Source of the DNA: Desmodus rotundus | Lineage: Eukaryota; Chordata; Mammalia; Chiroptera; Phyllostomidae | Length of the DNA: 64,000 nt | Direction of reading: 5' to 3' | Assembly: GCF_022682495.2 (NCBI RefSeq) | Contig: NC_071389.1 | Location: 43,972,239 to 44,036,238, forward strand | In this document: positions 32,865-44,526 of the stretch, in pieces | How the letters are laid out: every line of letters begins with the position of its first letter | Numbering within the stretch: the first letter of the stretch is position 1 | Notes under the pieces: generated by a model | What the model saw: only the letters and a program-made list of their open reading frames with translations | Database searches by the model: none | Told to the model about the DNA's origin: nothing | Position numbers and translations under genes: made by a program

Positions 32865-35800
32865 ACTGGAGCGGGTGGCACTACTGTCAGTTCGGCCCTA
32901 CATTCGTCCTGTTTGCAAAACACGGCCACGGTCCCTGGCGCCGGCATCCACCTCGCCTCCTGCTCGCGGAGATTCTTCGAATCTCAGCCTCGTTTCTCTG
33001 CCGTCGACCTGGACTAGGGATTCACTTTGTAAGACCCTCCCTCACAAATACAGAATCTTTTCCTGGTAAACCAGAAACATTATTGTGTCTGAATAAACAT
33101 CCTTCTGGATCAGGGTCCTAAAATAAAACAGGCTGCTGGGGGCGAGATCAATTTGATAAACAAGAACCTGATAACCGCTGTGGAGAAGAGCAACCTTCAC
33201 GGAGAACAGACTGTGGACCACACAGTCTCCCGGGCGGGTCCCTTCTAATCTTTTACAAGGAAAACTAAACGGATCTAAATTTGTTTGTGTGTTGCAGCTA
33301 TAAAAGTAACAAGTTGTTTCACAGTTGTGTCTGGCTAATCGGTTTTTACACAAACAGCAAATGGTACATGATTTGTGCAAACACATAGAGGTTATTTCTA
33401 AATATAGCTGACACTCCTGGGAAAAGGGAAAGGCAGGGCTTCTTGCATTCACTTTTAGCCTCAAGAAGCTGCTGATCCAAGGCTTCTAAATGACATTGGA
33501 TAACAGGGGCCTCATTCCATTCCTGATCCTTTGTTACTTATAAAATTACTCACTCATATTTCCGCGCATAGCAGCAATACCGGCCGAGCCTGCGCCCGCA
33601 GCTTGCCACTCAGCCACAAGCGCCGCTTAAGATCTGCAGGGCTCAGCAATGCCATAGGCGGTGGGGTGCAGAGGAGGAGAGAACCGCTGACAACGTCCAG
33701 TTACTTCTTAACTTTGAACTAGCTTGGAGATACCCCCTTCCCTTATTTCTTGGAAGATAGGAGACTCTCAGATCCAGACCCCAAACCGGCAGCAGCTGTT
33801 TAAAGTCCTGGAAAATGTCTGGGAGATAGGCCTGGACGTACCCCTCTGCAAAGCTCTTTGCTTTACGCTTGTTAAACCACGAATGTTTAGAGCAGAACGG
33901 AAAATGCAAATATCATATGTAATGAACGTTAGCACTGGGCGGGGGAGGGCTTGAAACTCAAGACCGTTCGCGGGCACCGCGACAAAAGGCACTGAAATCC
34001 CCTCTTACGTTGAGATTTAAAAGCAACACGATTGATACCCGCGTTTTATTCCACTTAGGCAGGTTTATTTATAACAAAAGGAGGAAGCGGGTTGATTTTT
34101 TTTTTTTTTTTTATAATGGGGAGGATTTTAGCTTTTGGCTACACACAAATTTGAACTGATTTCCATTTCCTCTGACACTTATTTCTAAAAGTCAGTCTAG
34201 TTCCGAGGCCTGTGATCCTTAGAGCATCCCAGGGCGGAATCCCTCAGTGGGGACGCAGTCCCGCACGCAGTTCCTCGGGGAATGGAGAGTGGATCCAGAG
34301 GTCCAAGAAAATACGAACAAGCAAAATACATGCACGGGCCACGCAGGGCTCTCGCTGCAATGACACACGTGGCCTGTAGGGGGCGACGAGCAGGTGAAAA
34401 CCCATTCGAGGGTCCAACCCCAGCCCTCGCAGGCCTCTCAGACTCGGGAGCCCGCAGACACTCTTGCTCTTCCTTTGGGCTTGGGACACACAGGCCACAT
34501 GTCGAGAAGCTGCTTTCCTTGGCCTGCCAGGGACAGAGTCTCGAGGGGAGTTTGTGTTAAAGATTGGGAAGCAATAAAGTTTAGTGATGAGGAAACAAGG
34601 ACTTGGAAGCAATTAAAAGTTATATTTTACGTGGTTTATAGGACGAGTCTTGGCCGTAAGGGGGACAGGAAAGGCTGGTGTTTGTGTGTATGTGTGTGTG
34701 GGGGTCATTTTAACATGGGTTCCTTGAAGAACTGCCGTGAGGAGACCGTGATCTGAAAGAAAGCCTGTTCCAGAGCCATGTGTCTGTCCATCAGACCCCA
34801 CCTGTGCCTGGGATAGTGGCAACCTGCAGCATGAAGTAGTGAGTGGACTCCTCCTTGCTGGGGTGGGTGTGGAGGTTGGAAGGGCATTCTCAGAGTGCCC
34901 AGACCGGGTCACAGGTGTGTTTGTGTGTGTGTTTCATGGGAGGGGATGACAGGAAGCTGCAGAATCAAAGAGGCCTTGCAGAGAGGGTCCTGAGCAGGGA
35001 TTAGGCATTTCCTGACTGTGACCTTGGACACAGATTGCTTGGGTTCTTTGAGTCTCTTCATTTCCTAGTCTCTGCAATGAGAACAGGAGTCCTGCTTCCT
35101 GCATGGGCTTGCAGAATTAGGTAAGTTGGTGTCAGTGGAAACATTTTTAAAAAATAAACCGTTAACTTAGAACATGTAAGGAGATTTTTGTTTTTGTTTT
35201 CATGGCTTCTGGACAGAGAAACAATTTTGTTCAAATACCTGCATCAATTGGCTTGCTTTTGAACAATTCGATTTTAGGTGTGAAAAGAGGGTTTTTCTAA
35301 GAGAGGTCGTGGGACCTATTCCAAGCCCCCTGCCTCGTGAAAGGATGGTTGGAAATGGGGTTTTAAAATGTGGAGTCTCCTCACAGTCCTGAGTTCTTCA
35401 ACCACGCCCTGGGCCTGCAGAGAAGCCCGCAGTGACCACCCACCCCAAGCTCGCACCCCCAGCTCCAGCGGCCTGGCGTGTTGCTTTCTGGCTGAGCGGT
35501 CTACTTTGCTGTCTGCCCCTTTGCTTCCACTATCCAGGCAAGTGGGGAAACCTGAGCCCTGCTTTGACAGACTCCCATTAGTGCAAGACACGGCCTCTGG
35601 GGCGAATTAGAGGTAACCAGATCCCAAACCCGCGTAAAAGACCACCCTCCCTTTGCTTGCCTCCAACAGTTGGCATAGTTACACCCAGAGCCAACTTCTC
35701 CCTTAACCACCACCACCCCCTCCCCTTGCCCTCTTAGGAATGTACAAGCCATTCTTTGCTCCCGGGGGCAAAATCAGCCAAGGACGGCGGGTACACTGAA

Positions 35801-37590
35801 CAAAATTTGAAGTGTTGCAAAATCAGTCAAGGAGTCGTAAGAAAGCATTATCTTATCTTTATTTCCCGAAGTGGTGTCTTACATCAGAAGTTTTCAAAAT
35901 AAGAATTAAATTAGTCCCCTCCCTCATTTTCATATAAAACTCGTACCAAAAGCCCTTCTTTTCTAGGTGACTTTGGGCTTATGTACACTGCTCCATCCTG
36001 TTTTGGGAGAGGTGGGGAGGAAGCAGGAACATCTTCATTCCCTTGCCGGTTCCTCCGGGCTGAATTTTGGAAGCAAATTCAGGGAAACACACACCTACAG
36101 AACACCGTCCCCTACTTTTCACAAAGGCCCAGGAGGTTCCGAGACTTCCCCAAGGTCACTCCGCAGCCCAGGTGTAAGCTATGGAAATACTCGGGAAAAA
36201 AACTGTCCTTTGCCCAGGAAAGATGTCCCACTTGGGATGGGGGATGGGGGTCGGAAACTAACAGTGGAGCAAGGAATATTGGGAAGAGTGGAGAGAAGGA
36301 AAAAAGACAAACACAGAAGCGCTGGCCGGAGTGGGACTCAGCTCCTGGAAGGGCAAAGAACTAGCCCTAGGACAGCCCCGCGGCCCCGGGCAGCGGCCCC
36401 GGCTCCTGCTGCGCCCCAGCCAGCTGGGCGGTTCTGCTGGGACCGACGGCTTGATTCCCTTCTGGCCTGGTGATCTGATAGGGGGAGAAAGAAGACGGGA
36501 ATTCCAGGCCCCAAGCTCCATCACTTCGTGGGTCAGAGGCCCCGCCACAGCGCAAGGGTGTCGCGAGTCGGTCCCCATGGGCGCCCCCCCCAACCCCTCC
36601 CATGCCGGGTCCACAGTTGCACAAGTTCCGAAGGCTTCGCTTGTGGCACCGTAGCTCCCCGTGCCTAGGGGCGAGAGAATTTGAATTAATTAGGGAGGAA
36701 GCCTACTCGCAAAATGCACCCATGGTGGGAGTAGAGAGCAGCGGGGGGCACGGGGGGACTCTCCTCCGCGCCCTAGGCAGCGGCACCCCACTTGCCGGAT
36801 CCAGGAAAGCTTTAGACGCGAAACCGGTGCCCGCGGTGTGAACCTGGGATCTCTGGGAACCAGGGCAAGTTTGCTACACTCTACTTAGGCCACGGCCCTG
36901 TCGAGTCTTAGGAGTGTCGTGACGACTCTGGAGACCCAGCCGAGGTGACAGACGGATGGGAGTGCCACCAACCCGGGCTCGTCCGCCCGCGCTGCTTCGT
37001 GGACTCGGCTTTTGGAAGGCTTCTTCGGGATCGAGCAGCGGGAGCCGCAGGAAGTGCACGTCTCACTGAAGAAGGGGCTTTGGTTCCTCTCCTCCCTCCA
37101 TCCCCTCCATTCTCCTCTCCACAGATGGTGAGCGAGGCTCAGTTTTCTCCAAAACATCAACAGCACATTTTGCCCTTTTCCCCCTTTTCCGCAAAGGGCG
37201 CGTGCCTGGGTGGCAGGGAGCTTTGCTGTCCGCGCCCGGGCAGCCCTGACCCCTCCATTGCCTCTTTGCCATGAAGCTCCTCGGGAAACCCTCCCTGAGC
37301 CACCCTGCTCAGGTGAGTTGCTCCTTCTTGGAGCCCCAGCGCACCCAAAAATGATCCGTAGTCATGATGCCTTAGTAAGTAAGTCCCTTTCTGTCTAACA
37401 TTGCTGAGCACAAAGGGGACGAAGAAAATGATTTGCCTAATAAATCACAACGTAGAACCATGGGTACGAGGAACCTTGAAGACTGTTAATTGAACAAATC
37501 AGGTCTTTCTCAAGAGTTTGGGAGGCTGTTTTTCTTCCAATCCCTTTTCTTCAGTCTCTTTATAATAAATGCTTTTATAAACTCCATGTT
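32865..37590. other. Unique intergenic DNA downstream of FOXD3
   Basis: No gene recognised; no clear transposon. GC-rich patches at about 32920-33010, 34230-34560 and 36300-37060 generate overlapping domain-free frames. 33280-33410 holds forkhead/SOX-like motifs (GTAACAAGTTGTTTCACAG, TTTTTACACAAACAGC). A (T)18 run lies at 34099-34116 and a (GT)n patch at 34680-34702. Confidence 0.35.
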
Positions 37591-37605
37591 AAAAGCATTT
37601 ATTTG

Positions 37606-37815
37606 GCCCTGGCTGGTCTGGCTCAGTGAATTGAGTGCTGGCCTGGGAACCAAAGGGTCACCGGTTCAATTCCCTGTCAGGACACATGCTTCCGTTGCAG
37701 GCCAGGTCCCCAGTAGGGGGCATGAGAGAAGCAACCACACATTGATGTTTCTCTCCTTCTCTCTCTCCCTTCCCCTGTCTAAAAATAAATAAACAAAGTC
37801 TTTTTTTTTTTTTTA
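37606..37815 (+). mobile_element. Ves SINE
   Basis: GCCCTGGCTGGTCTGGCTCAG head, GGGTCACCGGTTCAATTCCC, CAGTAGGGGGCATGAGAG, CTCTCTCTCCCTTCCCC and AAAATAAATAAACAAAGTC then T and A runs. A perfect 15-bp TSD (AAAAGCATTTATTTG) lies at 37591-37605 and 37816-37830, so it is a fairly young insertion. Confidence 0.95.
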
Positions 37816-37833
37816 AAAAGCATTTATTTGAAT

Positions 37834-37992
37834 CTCCCTCCCACCCTTTGCCTGCGCCATCTTCCTTTAGGCCCTCTCTTTGCTTTTCCTTCTCCTAAGC
37901 TCCAGGGGCCCATGCAGCCTAGCTGTCTCACTTCTTCTACTTCTGTGACTTTCTAAATAAACTTTTGCTTGTCTTTGAAAAAAAAAAAGACC
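37834..37992 (+). repeat. Short A-tailed LTR-like or retrocopy fragment
   Basis: CCCTCCCACCCTTTGCCTGCGCC to CTTCTGTGACTTTCTAAATAAACTTTTGC ends in TTTGAAAAAAAAAAAGACC. The AATAAA (about 37957) followed by a T-rich segment and an A run looks like the R/poly(A) end of an ERV LTR transcript or a retrocopy tail. No TSD was found. Confidence 0.3.
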
Positions 37993-38267
37993 TTTATTAG
38001 AGATATAAAAAGTAAAGACACGTCATTGGTTCACAATATAATTGAATTTTCTGGAATGTTTTCTTTCTATTGTGAAATTAGTTGAAAACTCCTCCCAAAC
38101 TGAAATATCAGCACTCAGCTCCACCTCCCACTTAATGGAGAAAACCTCTCTAGAGTATCTTCTTCAGCCAGCTGCTGCTTCAGTTTTTCTAGTACAAGAG
38201 GAATCACTACCTCCCAAAACAATCCATTGCACTGAGAGCATCTTTGTTTGTGAGAGTGTCTTTCTTA

Positions 38268-38463
38268 AAAAAAAAAAAATTAAATTTAGTTTTAGAAGGG
38301 AAGGGAGAAAGAGAGGGAAACATCAATTTATGGTTGCCTCTTGTGCGCCCCCTACTGGGGACCTGGACCACAACCCAGGCATGTGCCCTGACTGGGAATC
38401 AAACTGGTGATCCTTTGGTTTGCAGGCTGGCACTCAAATCTACTGAGCCACACCAGCCAGGGC
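38268..38463 (-). mobile_element. Ves SINE (left partner of a SINE-SINE inversion)
   Basis: Complement of the Ves consensus: GGGAGAAAGAGAGGGAAACATC, CCCCCTACTGGGGACCTGG, GCATGTGCCCTGACTGGGAATC, CACTCAAATCTACTGAGCC and ACACCAGCCAGGGC. Its left flank has GAGAGTGTCTTT (38252-38263), whose partner lies, inverted, next to the other SINE at 38629-38640. Its right flank CCCCACCAACAGTAGTTTT (38464-38482) pairs, inverted, with 38849-38867. Confidence 0.9.
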
Positions 38464-38640
38464 CCCCACCAACAGTAGTTTTAATGTAGAAACCACAGTA
38501 AATTGTTTGTGTTTCTAAATAAAGATACTCAACACATGATAATATGATCACCTTTAATATTAAAATCTACGCAAATGACTCTCAACATCTTTATAATTTA
38601 CTAAGAAAATAAAAGGACTCTATTATAAAAAGACACTCTC

Positions 38641-38846
38641 GCCCTGGCTAGTGTGGTTCAGTGGATTGAGTGCCGGCCTGCAAACCAAAGGGTCACCGGT
38701 TTGATTCCCAGTCAGGGCACATGCTTGGGTTTTGGGCCAGGCCCCCAGTAGGGACTCACGAGAGGCAACTACACACTGATGTTTCTCTCCCTCTCTTTTT
38801 CATTCCCTTCCCCTCTCTCTAAAAATAAATAAATAAAATATTTTTT
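38641..38846 (+). mobile_element. Ves SINE (right partner of a SINE-SINE inversion)
   Basis: GCCCTGGCTAGTGTGGTTCAG head, GGGTCACCGGTTTGATTCCC, CCCCCAGTAGGGACTCACGAG, CTCTCTCTAAAAATAAATAAATAAAATA tail. It lacks a direct TSD of its own; its flanks match, in inverted orientation, the flanks of the minus-strand SINE 177 bp to the left. Confidence 0.92.
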
Positions 38847-39341
38847 AAAAAACTACTGTTGGTGGGGAAAACGGAGCAAAAGCTAGAGCTTTGAAAAAGG
38901 ATCAGTATTTTGTATTAAGTCAACATGTTCCAGGACAGTCCATGAGCCTTCCTCTGAGACCCCTCATTACTTCCCACCTCACCTAGGGTTGGGTTCAGAC
39001 TACAGTGGTGCTAAGTCTGTGGACAGTGGTTAGAATTTCATGTTCTTTTCTCTCCCTCTCTCTCTTTTAGCCAAAATAAAGCATTTTTAAAAAGTTAAAG
39101 AAATCATTTAAACTCTCATTCACCATATGAAACTAGGAACTTAGACGTCTTCCCTGAGAAATATTCATGTAGATTCTACTATTTAATATAGAGAAGAAGA
39201 AAAGAAGGAAAATCTCAGATTATTTGGCCACTGCCCTCCAACTGGGATCAAGATAATAAGCTCTTTAGTGTTATACACTTAATGTATTCTTTTTCAAATT
39301 TATATCTAGTTTGTGTGGTCCCTATTGATTTAGACTTTCCA

Positions 39342-39372
39342 CCCCCCCCCCCCCCCGTTTTTTACAATTGAT

Positions 39373-39404
<32 letters not shown>

Positions 39405-39532
39405 TTACTCTGTTGTTCTGCTTTTTTATGCATTCAGTGGTTGCTTCTTGTATGTACCCTGACCTGGGATCAAACCCACAACCTTCGTATCCGGATGATG
39501 CTCTAACCAGTTGAGCTCGCTGGCCAGGGCTT
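39342..39532 (-). mobile_element. Ves-like SINE with (GA)n and poly(C) tail region
   Basis: Reverse orientation: (GA)n at about 39371-39398, GCATTCAGTGGTTGCTTCTTG, ACCCTGACCTGGGATCAAACC, CACAACCTTCGTATCC, CTAACCAGTTGAGCTCGCTGGCCAGGGC. A pure C run of about 16 nt precedes it (39342-39357). The likely TSD is the shared TTGATTTAG before (about 39326) and after (about 39531). Confidence 0.8.
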
Positions 39533-39544
39533 TGATTTAGTCTT

Positions 39545-40475
39545 TGTATAGCCTGGTGAGCTTTTCTCTTTGCCATTGTTACAGATTATACCAGTAAACC
39601 ATCTCTCAAATTGTACCATTTTGCAAATGTAAATGTTGGTTACAAGAGCAAGGTGGTATCTAGATCAGCACGAATTAATCACAAACACTGTGAAACATGC
39701 GCTTTATTGATGGTACTTCAACAGCATCACCTTTCCACATACATCAGGAATTATGACGGTATGATAAAGTTGCTCTTGTTGCTGGAGGGAATTGAGTGCA
39801 GGAGTTAATAGATTGGATTAAAAGACAAGACTAATTCCTAGTTTTGGTCTTGACATTGAACTTGGAAATATCTGATCAACTCTGTATTTGCCCATATAAA
39901 GACCACTACTAAAAATTTAGCTAAGAGGAAGAGAGGACAGAGAGAAATTATACTATTATAGCCATCATTTCAAAATTTTAGCCAACAGATCTTTCTGAGT
40001 AACTGTTTAAAAATTTAGAGATTTTTTAAAACCTTAATTTCACCTTTGTCTTGATTTAAGATCTCTGCTATTTCAAGATATCTGTCATTCAGGTCTCCAG
40101 CACTTTGATGACTCCTTTACTCCGATATTGCTGGTTTCTATTACAGTTCAAGGTAGGGGACCGAAACCGCTCTACCATCACCACCCATGGGGCCCCAGGA
40201 ATAACTTGGAGAAGCTGCACAGGCCACTGTTAGTGAACCAATCCATCCTCCACTTAGGGAACCATTGTCCTGGTACAGTATATTCAATATACATACTTAA
40301 TGGGTTACATTCATTTCTCTGTTGCTTTAAACTATTCTTATGTAAATGAGATGAAGTGTGAGAAAAAACTTGATTAAGTTATAAAAGCTGAAAACTTACC
40401 ATGCAAGAGATAGCTGTACTGTATTTTCAAAGTTGATTTCTTTGCTAGGAAATGTTTCTAATTTGAGATGTAGAA
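39545..40475. other. Intergenic DNA, nothing recognised
   Basis: No gene, no named repeat. The 65-73 codon frames here have no recognisable domain. Confidence 0.35.
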
Positions 40476-40477
40476 TG

Positions 40478-40645
40478 ATGTTCTGGAAAGAGCGTGGGTT
40501 TTGAATCTGATCGTCCTAGGGTCAAGTCTTGGTTCTGCCATTTCCTAAGTGTGAAACTGATCGAAGTTATTTGGTGTCTCTGAGTTTCAGTGCTCTCAGC
40601 TATAAAGTGGGGACCACAATATGAAGGTTTCCTATGATAATATAT
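40478..40645 (+). repeat. MIR SINE
   Basis: TTCTGGAAAGAGCGTGGGTTTTGAATC, CTAGGGTCAAGTCTTGGTTCTGCC and GAAGTTATTTGGTGTCTCTGAGTTTCAG, AGCTATAAAGTGGGGACCAC follow MIR order. A further MIR-like remnant (ACTGGGGTTTGATGCCTGG, GGCTAAGTCACTTGAAAC) occurs at about 41150-41260. Confidence 0.75.
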
Positions 40646-41330
40646 TTGGAGTGATCAAAAATGGTGGCCACTATTACTTTACAGTTTTGCTGATTTTATA
40701 GCAGTCATATTTTCATGAGGCCACCTTTATTTTTTTCTTTGATATATATCAATAGCTGTCACATTTCATATTTAAAAATGAAGTTACTGAGACCTCTTTT
40801 CCTTCCATCTGTTTGAGCTAGGTATCATTTTTGTGTTCTCAGAACTTAACAAATGTGAAACAATTTACTCTGTAGTGCCACTTGGTAAATCACTTTTTCA
40901 CTTTCAGGGTATTTTTCAGTTTTGTGGATGAGAGGTCTTGACAATAGTCATTAGAGGTATGATAGCACTTTCACGAGAGCAAGGACATGTGCCTTATGTC
41001 TTTGCTGAGCTCTGGTCTAGGGGGACTAATTTTAACATTTTTCTAAATCCACACTAGGATTTCACTAGAAGTTGCTATCTGCCTAGATTGGATCTGATTA
41101 GGCAAATACATAATTCTGAACTTGTAAAGATGGCCTCAGTTACACTAGCAAGTTAATGGGAGAACGTGGTGTTGTAAAGTCCAAGGAGGATAGGACAGAA
41201 GTCAGACGACTGGGGTTTGATGCCTGGTGACAGTGGCTAAGTCACTTGAAACTGTAAACGTCAGATATAATAATCTAGTGGAGACATTATATATCTGTTT
41301 AGTTTACTCACATTAAACCAAACATCACTC

Positions 41331-41372
41331 CAGAAGTGTGTGTGTGTGTGTATGAGAGAGAGAGAGATAGAT

Positions 41373-41416
<44 letters not shown>

Positions 41417-41417
41417 A
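41331..41417. repeat. (TG)n-(GA)n microsatellite
   Basis: GTGTGTGTGTGTGTGTATGAGAG followed by GA units broken once by ATAGATGAGAG. The Ser/Leu-rich minus frame through it is an artefact. Confidence 0.9.
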
Positions 41418-41710
41418 TGAATGACCATTTAAATGTCGTTGTTCTGAATTCCATTCAATGAGCATGAGACACAGGGAGACGAAGCAAGGGTGGCATGCAC
41501 GAAAGCCAACTATTTCACAGTTAGCCTCAGTTCCTTTTCGCCATTTACAGTGTAAGCATCTTGCTCCAGAAAATGGAATGGGATCTCCGTGTTTAAACAT
41601 ATCGCCCTTACTTTTTGTAGAACATGGTACCTAAGTGCAAACCAGCAATTACATCTAGAGCTCAACCTGTCCTAACAATGGAGGAAAAGCAGGCTTTTAG
41701 ATTAAGGAAG

Positions 41711-41906
41711 CGGCCCTGGCCAGCTAGCTCAGGTGGTTAGGGCATTGTCCTGAAGTGCTAAGGTTGCAGGTTCACTCCCCATGAAGACACATACAAAAAA
41801 CAACCAATGAATGTATAAATAGGTGGAACAAAAAAGTGATGTCTCTCTGTCTCTCTCTCTTCTCCCCCTCTAAACTCAATAAAGAAAAAAGTGTTTTTAA
41901 AAAAAT
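41711..41906 (+). mobile_element. Ves-like SINE
   Basis: CGGCCCTGGCCAGCTAGCTCAGG head, GGTTCACTCCCCATGAAGACAC, CAACCAATGAATGTATAAATAGGTGG, CTCTCTCTTCTCCCCCTC and AACTCAATAAAGAAAAAAG tail. Likely TSD ATTAAGGAAG (41700-41709) and ATTAAGAAAG (41907-41916). Confidence 0.85.
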
Positions 41907-41916
41907 ATTAAGAAAG

Positions 41917-42470
41917 AGATGGAGCTACGTCAAAAAATTAAAAATGGATCTGCCTTTTGACCCAGTGATCCCACTTCTGGGAACCAAAAACACTAATACG
42001 AAAGAACATAAGCACCCGTATGTTCATTGCAGCATTATTTACAATCACCCAGATATGGAAGCAGCCCAAGTGTCCATCAGTAAATGAGTGGATAAAACAA
42101 CTATGGGACATTTGCACAATGGAATACTACTCAGCCATAAAAAAGTAGAAAATTGTACCCTTTGCAACAGTATGGATGGACCTGGAGAACATTATGCTGA
42201 GTGAAATAAGCCAGTCAGAGAAGGACAATCACCATATGATTTCACTCATATGTGGAATCTAATGAACATACTGAACTAACAAGCAAAACAGAGACAGACT
42301 CGTGGATGGAAAACAGGATGACAGCTAAGTAGTGGGGAAAGTGGGGGATGGAGGGATTGAGGAAAAGGGACTCAGGGACAGGGACAACAGTGTGGGGATT
42401 ACAGGGCAGGGGCAGGGTGGAGAGGAGGAGTGTATAAGGGTTATGGAAAAAATGCAATTAAAAAAAGAAA
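41917..42470 (+). mobile_element. 5'-truncated L1, ORF2 C-terminus and 3' UTR
   Basis: Begins within the ORF2 C-terminal coding region: TTTGACCCAGTGATCCCAC, TTGCAGCATTATTTACAATC, AAGTGTCCATCAGTAAATGAG, AATGGAATACTACTCAGCC, TGGATGGACCTGGAGAAC, CATATGATTTCACTCATATGTGGAATC. A G-rich 3' UTR and ATGGAAAAAATGCAATTAAAAAAAG end follow. The frame is broken. It abuts the SINE on the left. Confidence 0.9.
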
Positions 42471-42474
42471 GATG

Positions 42475-43540
42475 GTATGTTTGTATATTATTAGGACAAA
42501 TTTAAGGGCTTTGTGACTAATTTTCATTATGTTTGATTTTTTTACCTTATATGTTACTTCAGACTCTATCTGCCGCGCAAAATGAAATTTCCAGCGCGAT
42601 ATCTCCCTTACCAAGGCTGTCCCTGGAATCAAATAAGATAATATGTTAAAGTGCTTTGAAAAAATTCAGTGTCATAGAATACAAAATGCTTCTGTCTGCT
42701 GGACAAGACTTGGCCACGCATCCATTTAAATGATTTTACTCTGAGTTTTCACACCCAAAGTGAATTGTTGCTGAGGACAGGACAACAATCACAACAGTAA
42801 TAATAAGGATGGGAGCTAAGAAGTTTAACTGACCAGTTACCACACGTCAGGAAATGTGTTTAGTGCTTTAAGTGGATTATCTCTGTCAGATGGTGCTTTG
42901 GGAGAAGTACTTCCTCTTAGATTTCTATCCTCCATTCGCTCCTAGGGGTATGTCAGTTTCAAATGCTATATACACTTTCTGGGAAGCCTTCACATTATTT
43001 GTGTGTGTTTATCTGTGTGTGTGTGTGTACTCAAGTAATTTTTTTCTTCCTATACAGCTGAATTTAATAACTAAGAGGTGCTAGGTGAGAATGTACTTAT
43101 TTCCTACCCAACCTGTTTCCAGTGGGGAGGAATTTTCATTAGAGGACATGTGAGCCTTCCTCTCCCACTCCCTCCTCCCCTGAGGGAGGGAGAATGATTT
43201 ATCTGATTGGTGAATTTGGAAGAGGGCACAGCGAAGGCATGTGCGGATCAGCCACTCCTGCATGCTTTGGACGCGCCTACTTGCAGAGAGGAGTCATTTT
43301 GGTTTTTAGCCTCTGCCAAGCCATGGCCTTGGTAGAATATGTTCTGTGCTTGTGGCTGAGGTCTGCAGCTGTTTTTTGCTGCCTATGACTGAGTAGGTAA
43401 GTCTGACTAGTTCAGCAACGATTAGCAAGTCCACTTGCTTGCCCATTATTCATTTTAACTTTCATTGGAAATAGAGCTAACATTTCGTATCTCTGACTCC
43501 TGTGTCTGCGTCTCAATTGACTCTAAATTTAGAGGGGAAA
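42475..43540. other. Intergenic DNA with a MIR-like patch
   Basis: About 42825-42895 (CCAGTTACCACACGTCAGG, GTGTTTAGTGCTTTAAGTGG) resembles a MIR 3' end. The remainder shows nothing recognisable. A (GT)n patch is at 43000-43028. Confidence 0.4.
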
Positions 43541-43553
43541 AAAAAGGGTTATG

Positions 43554-43631
43554 GGGGGAGGGAGGGAGGTATAAGAGGACTAAATGGTAATGGCAAAAAT
43601 ACAATAAAGATTAATTTTTTTTAAAGAAAAG
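43554..43631 (+). mobile_element. Short L1 3'-end insertion
   Basis: Seventy-eight bp of L1 3' end only: a GGGAGGGAGGGAGG run, then AAGAGGACTAAATGGTAATGG and AATACAATAAAGATTAA plus tail. A perfect 12-bp TSD (AAAAGGGTTATG) lies at 43542-43553 and 43632-43643. Confidence 0.85.
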
Positions 43632-43677
43632 AAAAGGGTTATGAATTAACTACTCACAACCCTAACAAGAGGCAATG

Positions 43678-43895
43678 TAAGGGAGTGGTGAAGAGCACAA
43701 GAGTGGAAACGAGATTGCTTAATTTCACACTCTAGCTCCATCACTTACCAGCTATATTACCTTGTGCGAGTTACTTACACTGTTTTAGTTACCTTATCTG
43801 TAAAATGGTACAGATAGTACCTACCCTTGTAGAGCTGGTGAGAGGATTAAATGAGTTATACATATAAAGTGCTTATTTTTTTAAATATATAAAGT
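43678..43895 (+). repeat. MIR SINE
   Basis: GGAGTGGTGAAGAGCACAAGAG, CTAGCTCCATCACTTACCAGC, GAGTTACTTACACTG, TTATCTGTAAAATGGTACAG, GAGAGGATTAAATGAGTTATAC and AAAGTGCTTA: a nearly complete MIR. Confidence 0.85.
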
Positions 43896-43899
43896 GTTT

Positions 43900-44419
43900 A
43901 GAGTAGTCTTGTGTGTATAACATTCAACTATTATTAGCTTTTATTATATTAACACTAGTCTCTCAAAAGTATACGATCTAAATGTTCACAAATAATTTGC
44001 ATTCAACTTCTATCTTCCCTCCTTAAAATTGTTGATTTGCTGATTATTAGCACAGGGATCTTCTACTGTGCTCCGAACACAGTAAGTTGGCCTTGCTTCT
44101 CCCTTGTCTCTACCTGCTACACCTGCAGGAATGGGACTCACAGTAACATCTTTGGGGACCCTTTTAAACTTCTTTCATGAGGCCTCTAGGCCAGCCCACT
44201 GTGGTCACTGGTTGTTGAGAGTCCCATAGCACTTCGCCCATCCTGTCCTCCTGAGCAACAAAACGTGCGCTGTCATATGTGCTGACACGCTGTTCAGGGC
44301 AGGGTTTTGAAAAATAGAATCACGGGATCACCTGAATGGCTCTCGTTAGGGTGCAAACAATGTGCAGTAATATTTGGGGGAGAGTGTTCAACATTTAATT
44401 AAGGAAAATTTCATGTAGA
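43900..44419. other. Intergenic DNA, nothing recognised
   Basis: No gene or nameable repeat. Confidence 0.3.
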
Positions 44420-44436
44420 AAAGTTGAAAGAATTTT

Positions 44437-44526
44437 TTTAATTTTAATTTTAATTTTATTCAGTTACAATTGTCTGCATTTTCTCCCCATCCCTCCACCC
44501 CAGCCAATCCCACCTCCCTCCCCCAC
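44437..44526 (-). mobile_element. Short L1/HAL1 3'-end insertion, reverse orientation
   Basis: TTTTAATTTTAATTTTAATTTT tail (complement of an A-rich tail), ATTCAGTTACAATTGTCTGC, then TCTCCCCATCCCTCCACCCC and CCTCCCTCCCCC. It is the complement of the same 3' UTR style as the other L1/HAL1 copies. A 17-bp TSD (AAAGTTGAAAGAATTTT at 44420-44436; AAAGTTGGAAGAATTTT at 44527-44543) differs at one base. Confidence 0.85.

Noticed and set aside
39342..39357. Poly(C) run of about 16 nt as a functional quadruplex or i-motif
   Set aside because: It adjoins a SINE end and a (GA)n tract and is more simply explained as a slippage product. Assembly error is also possible in such a run.
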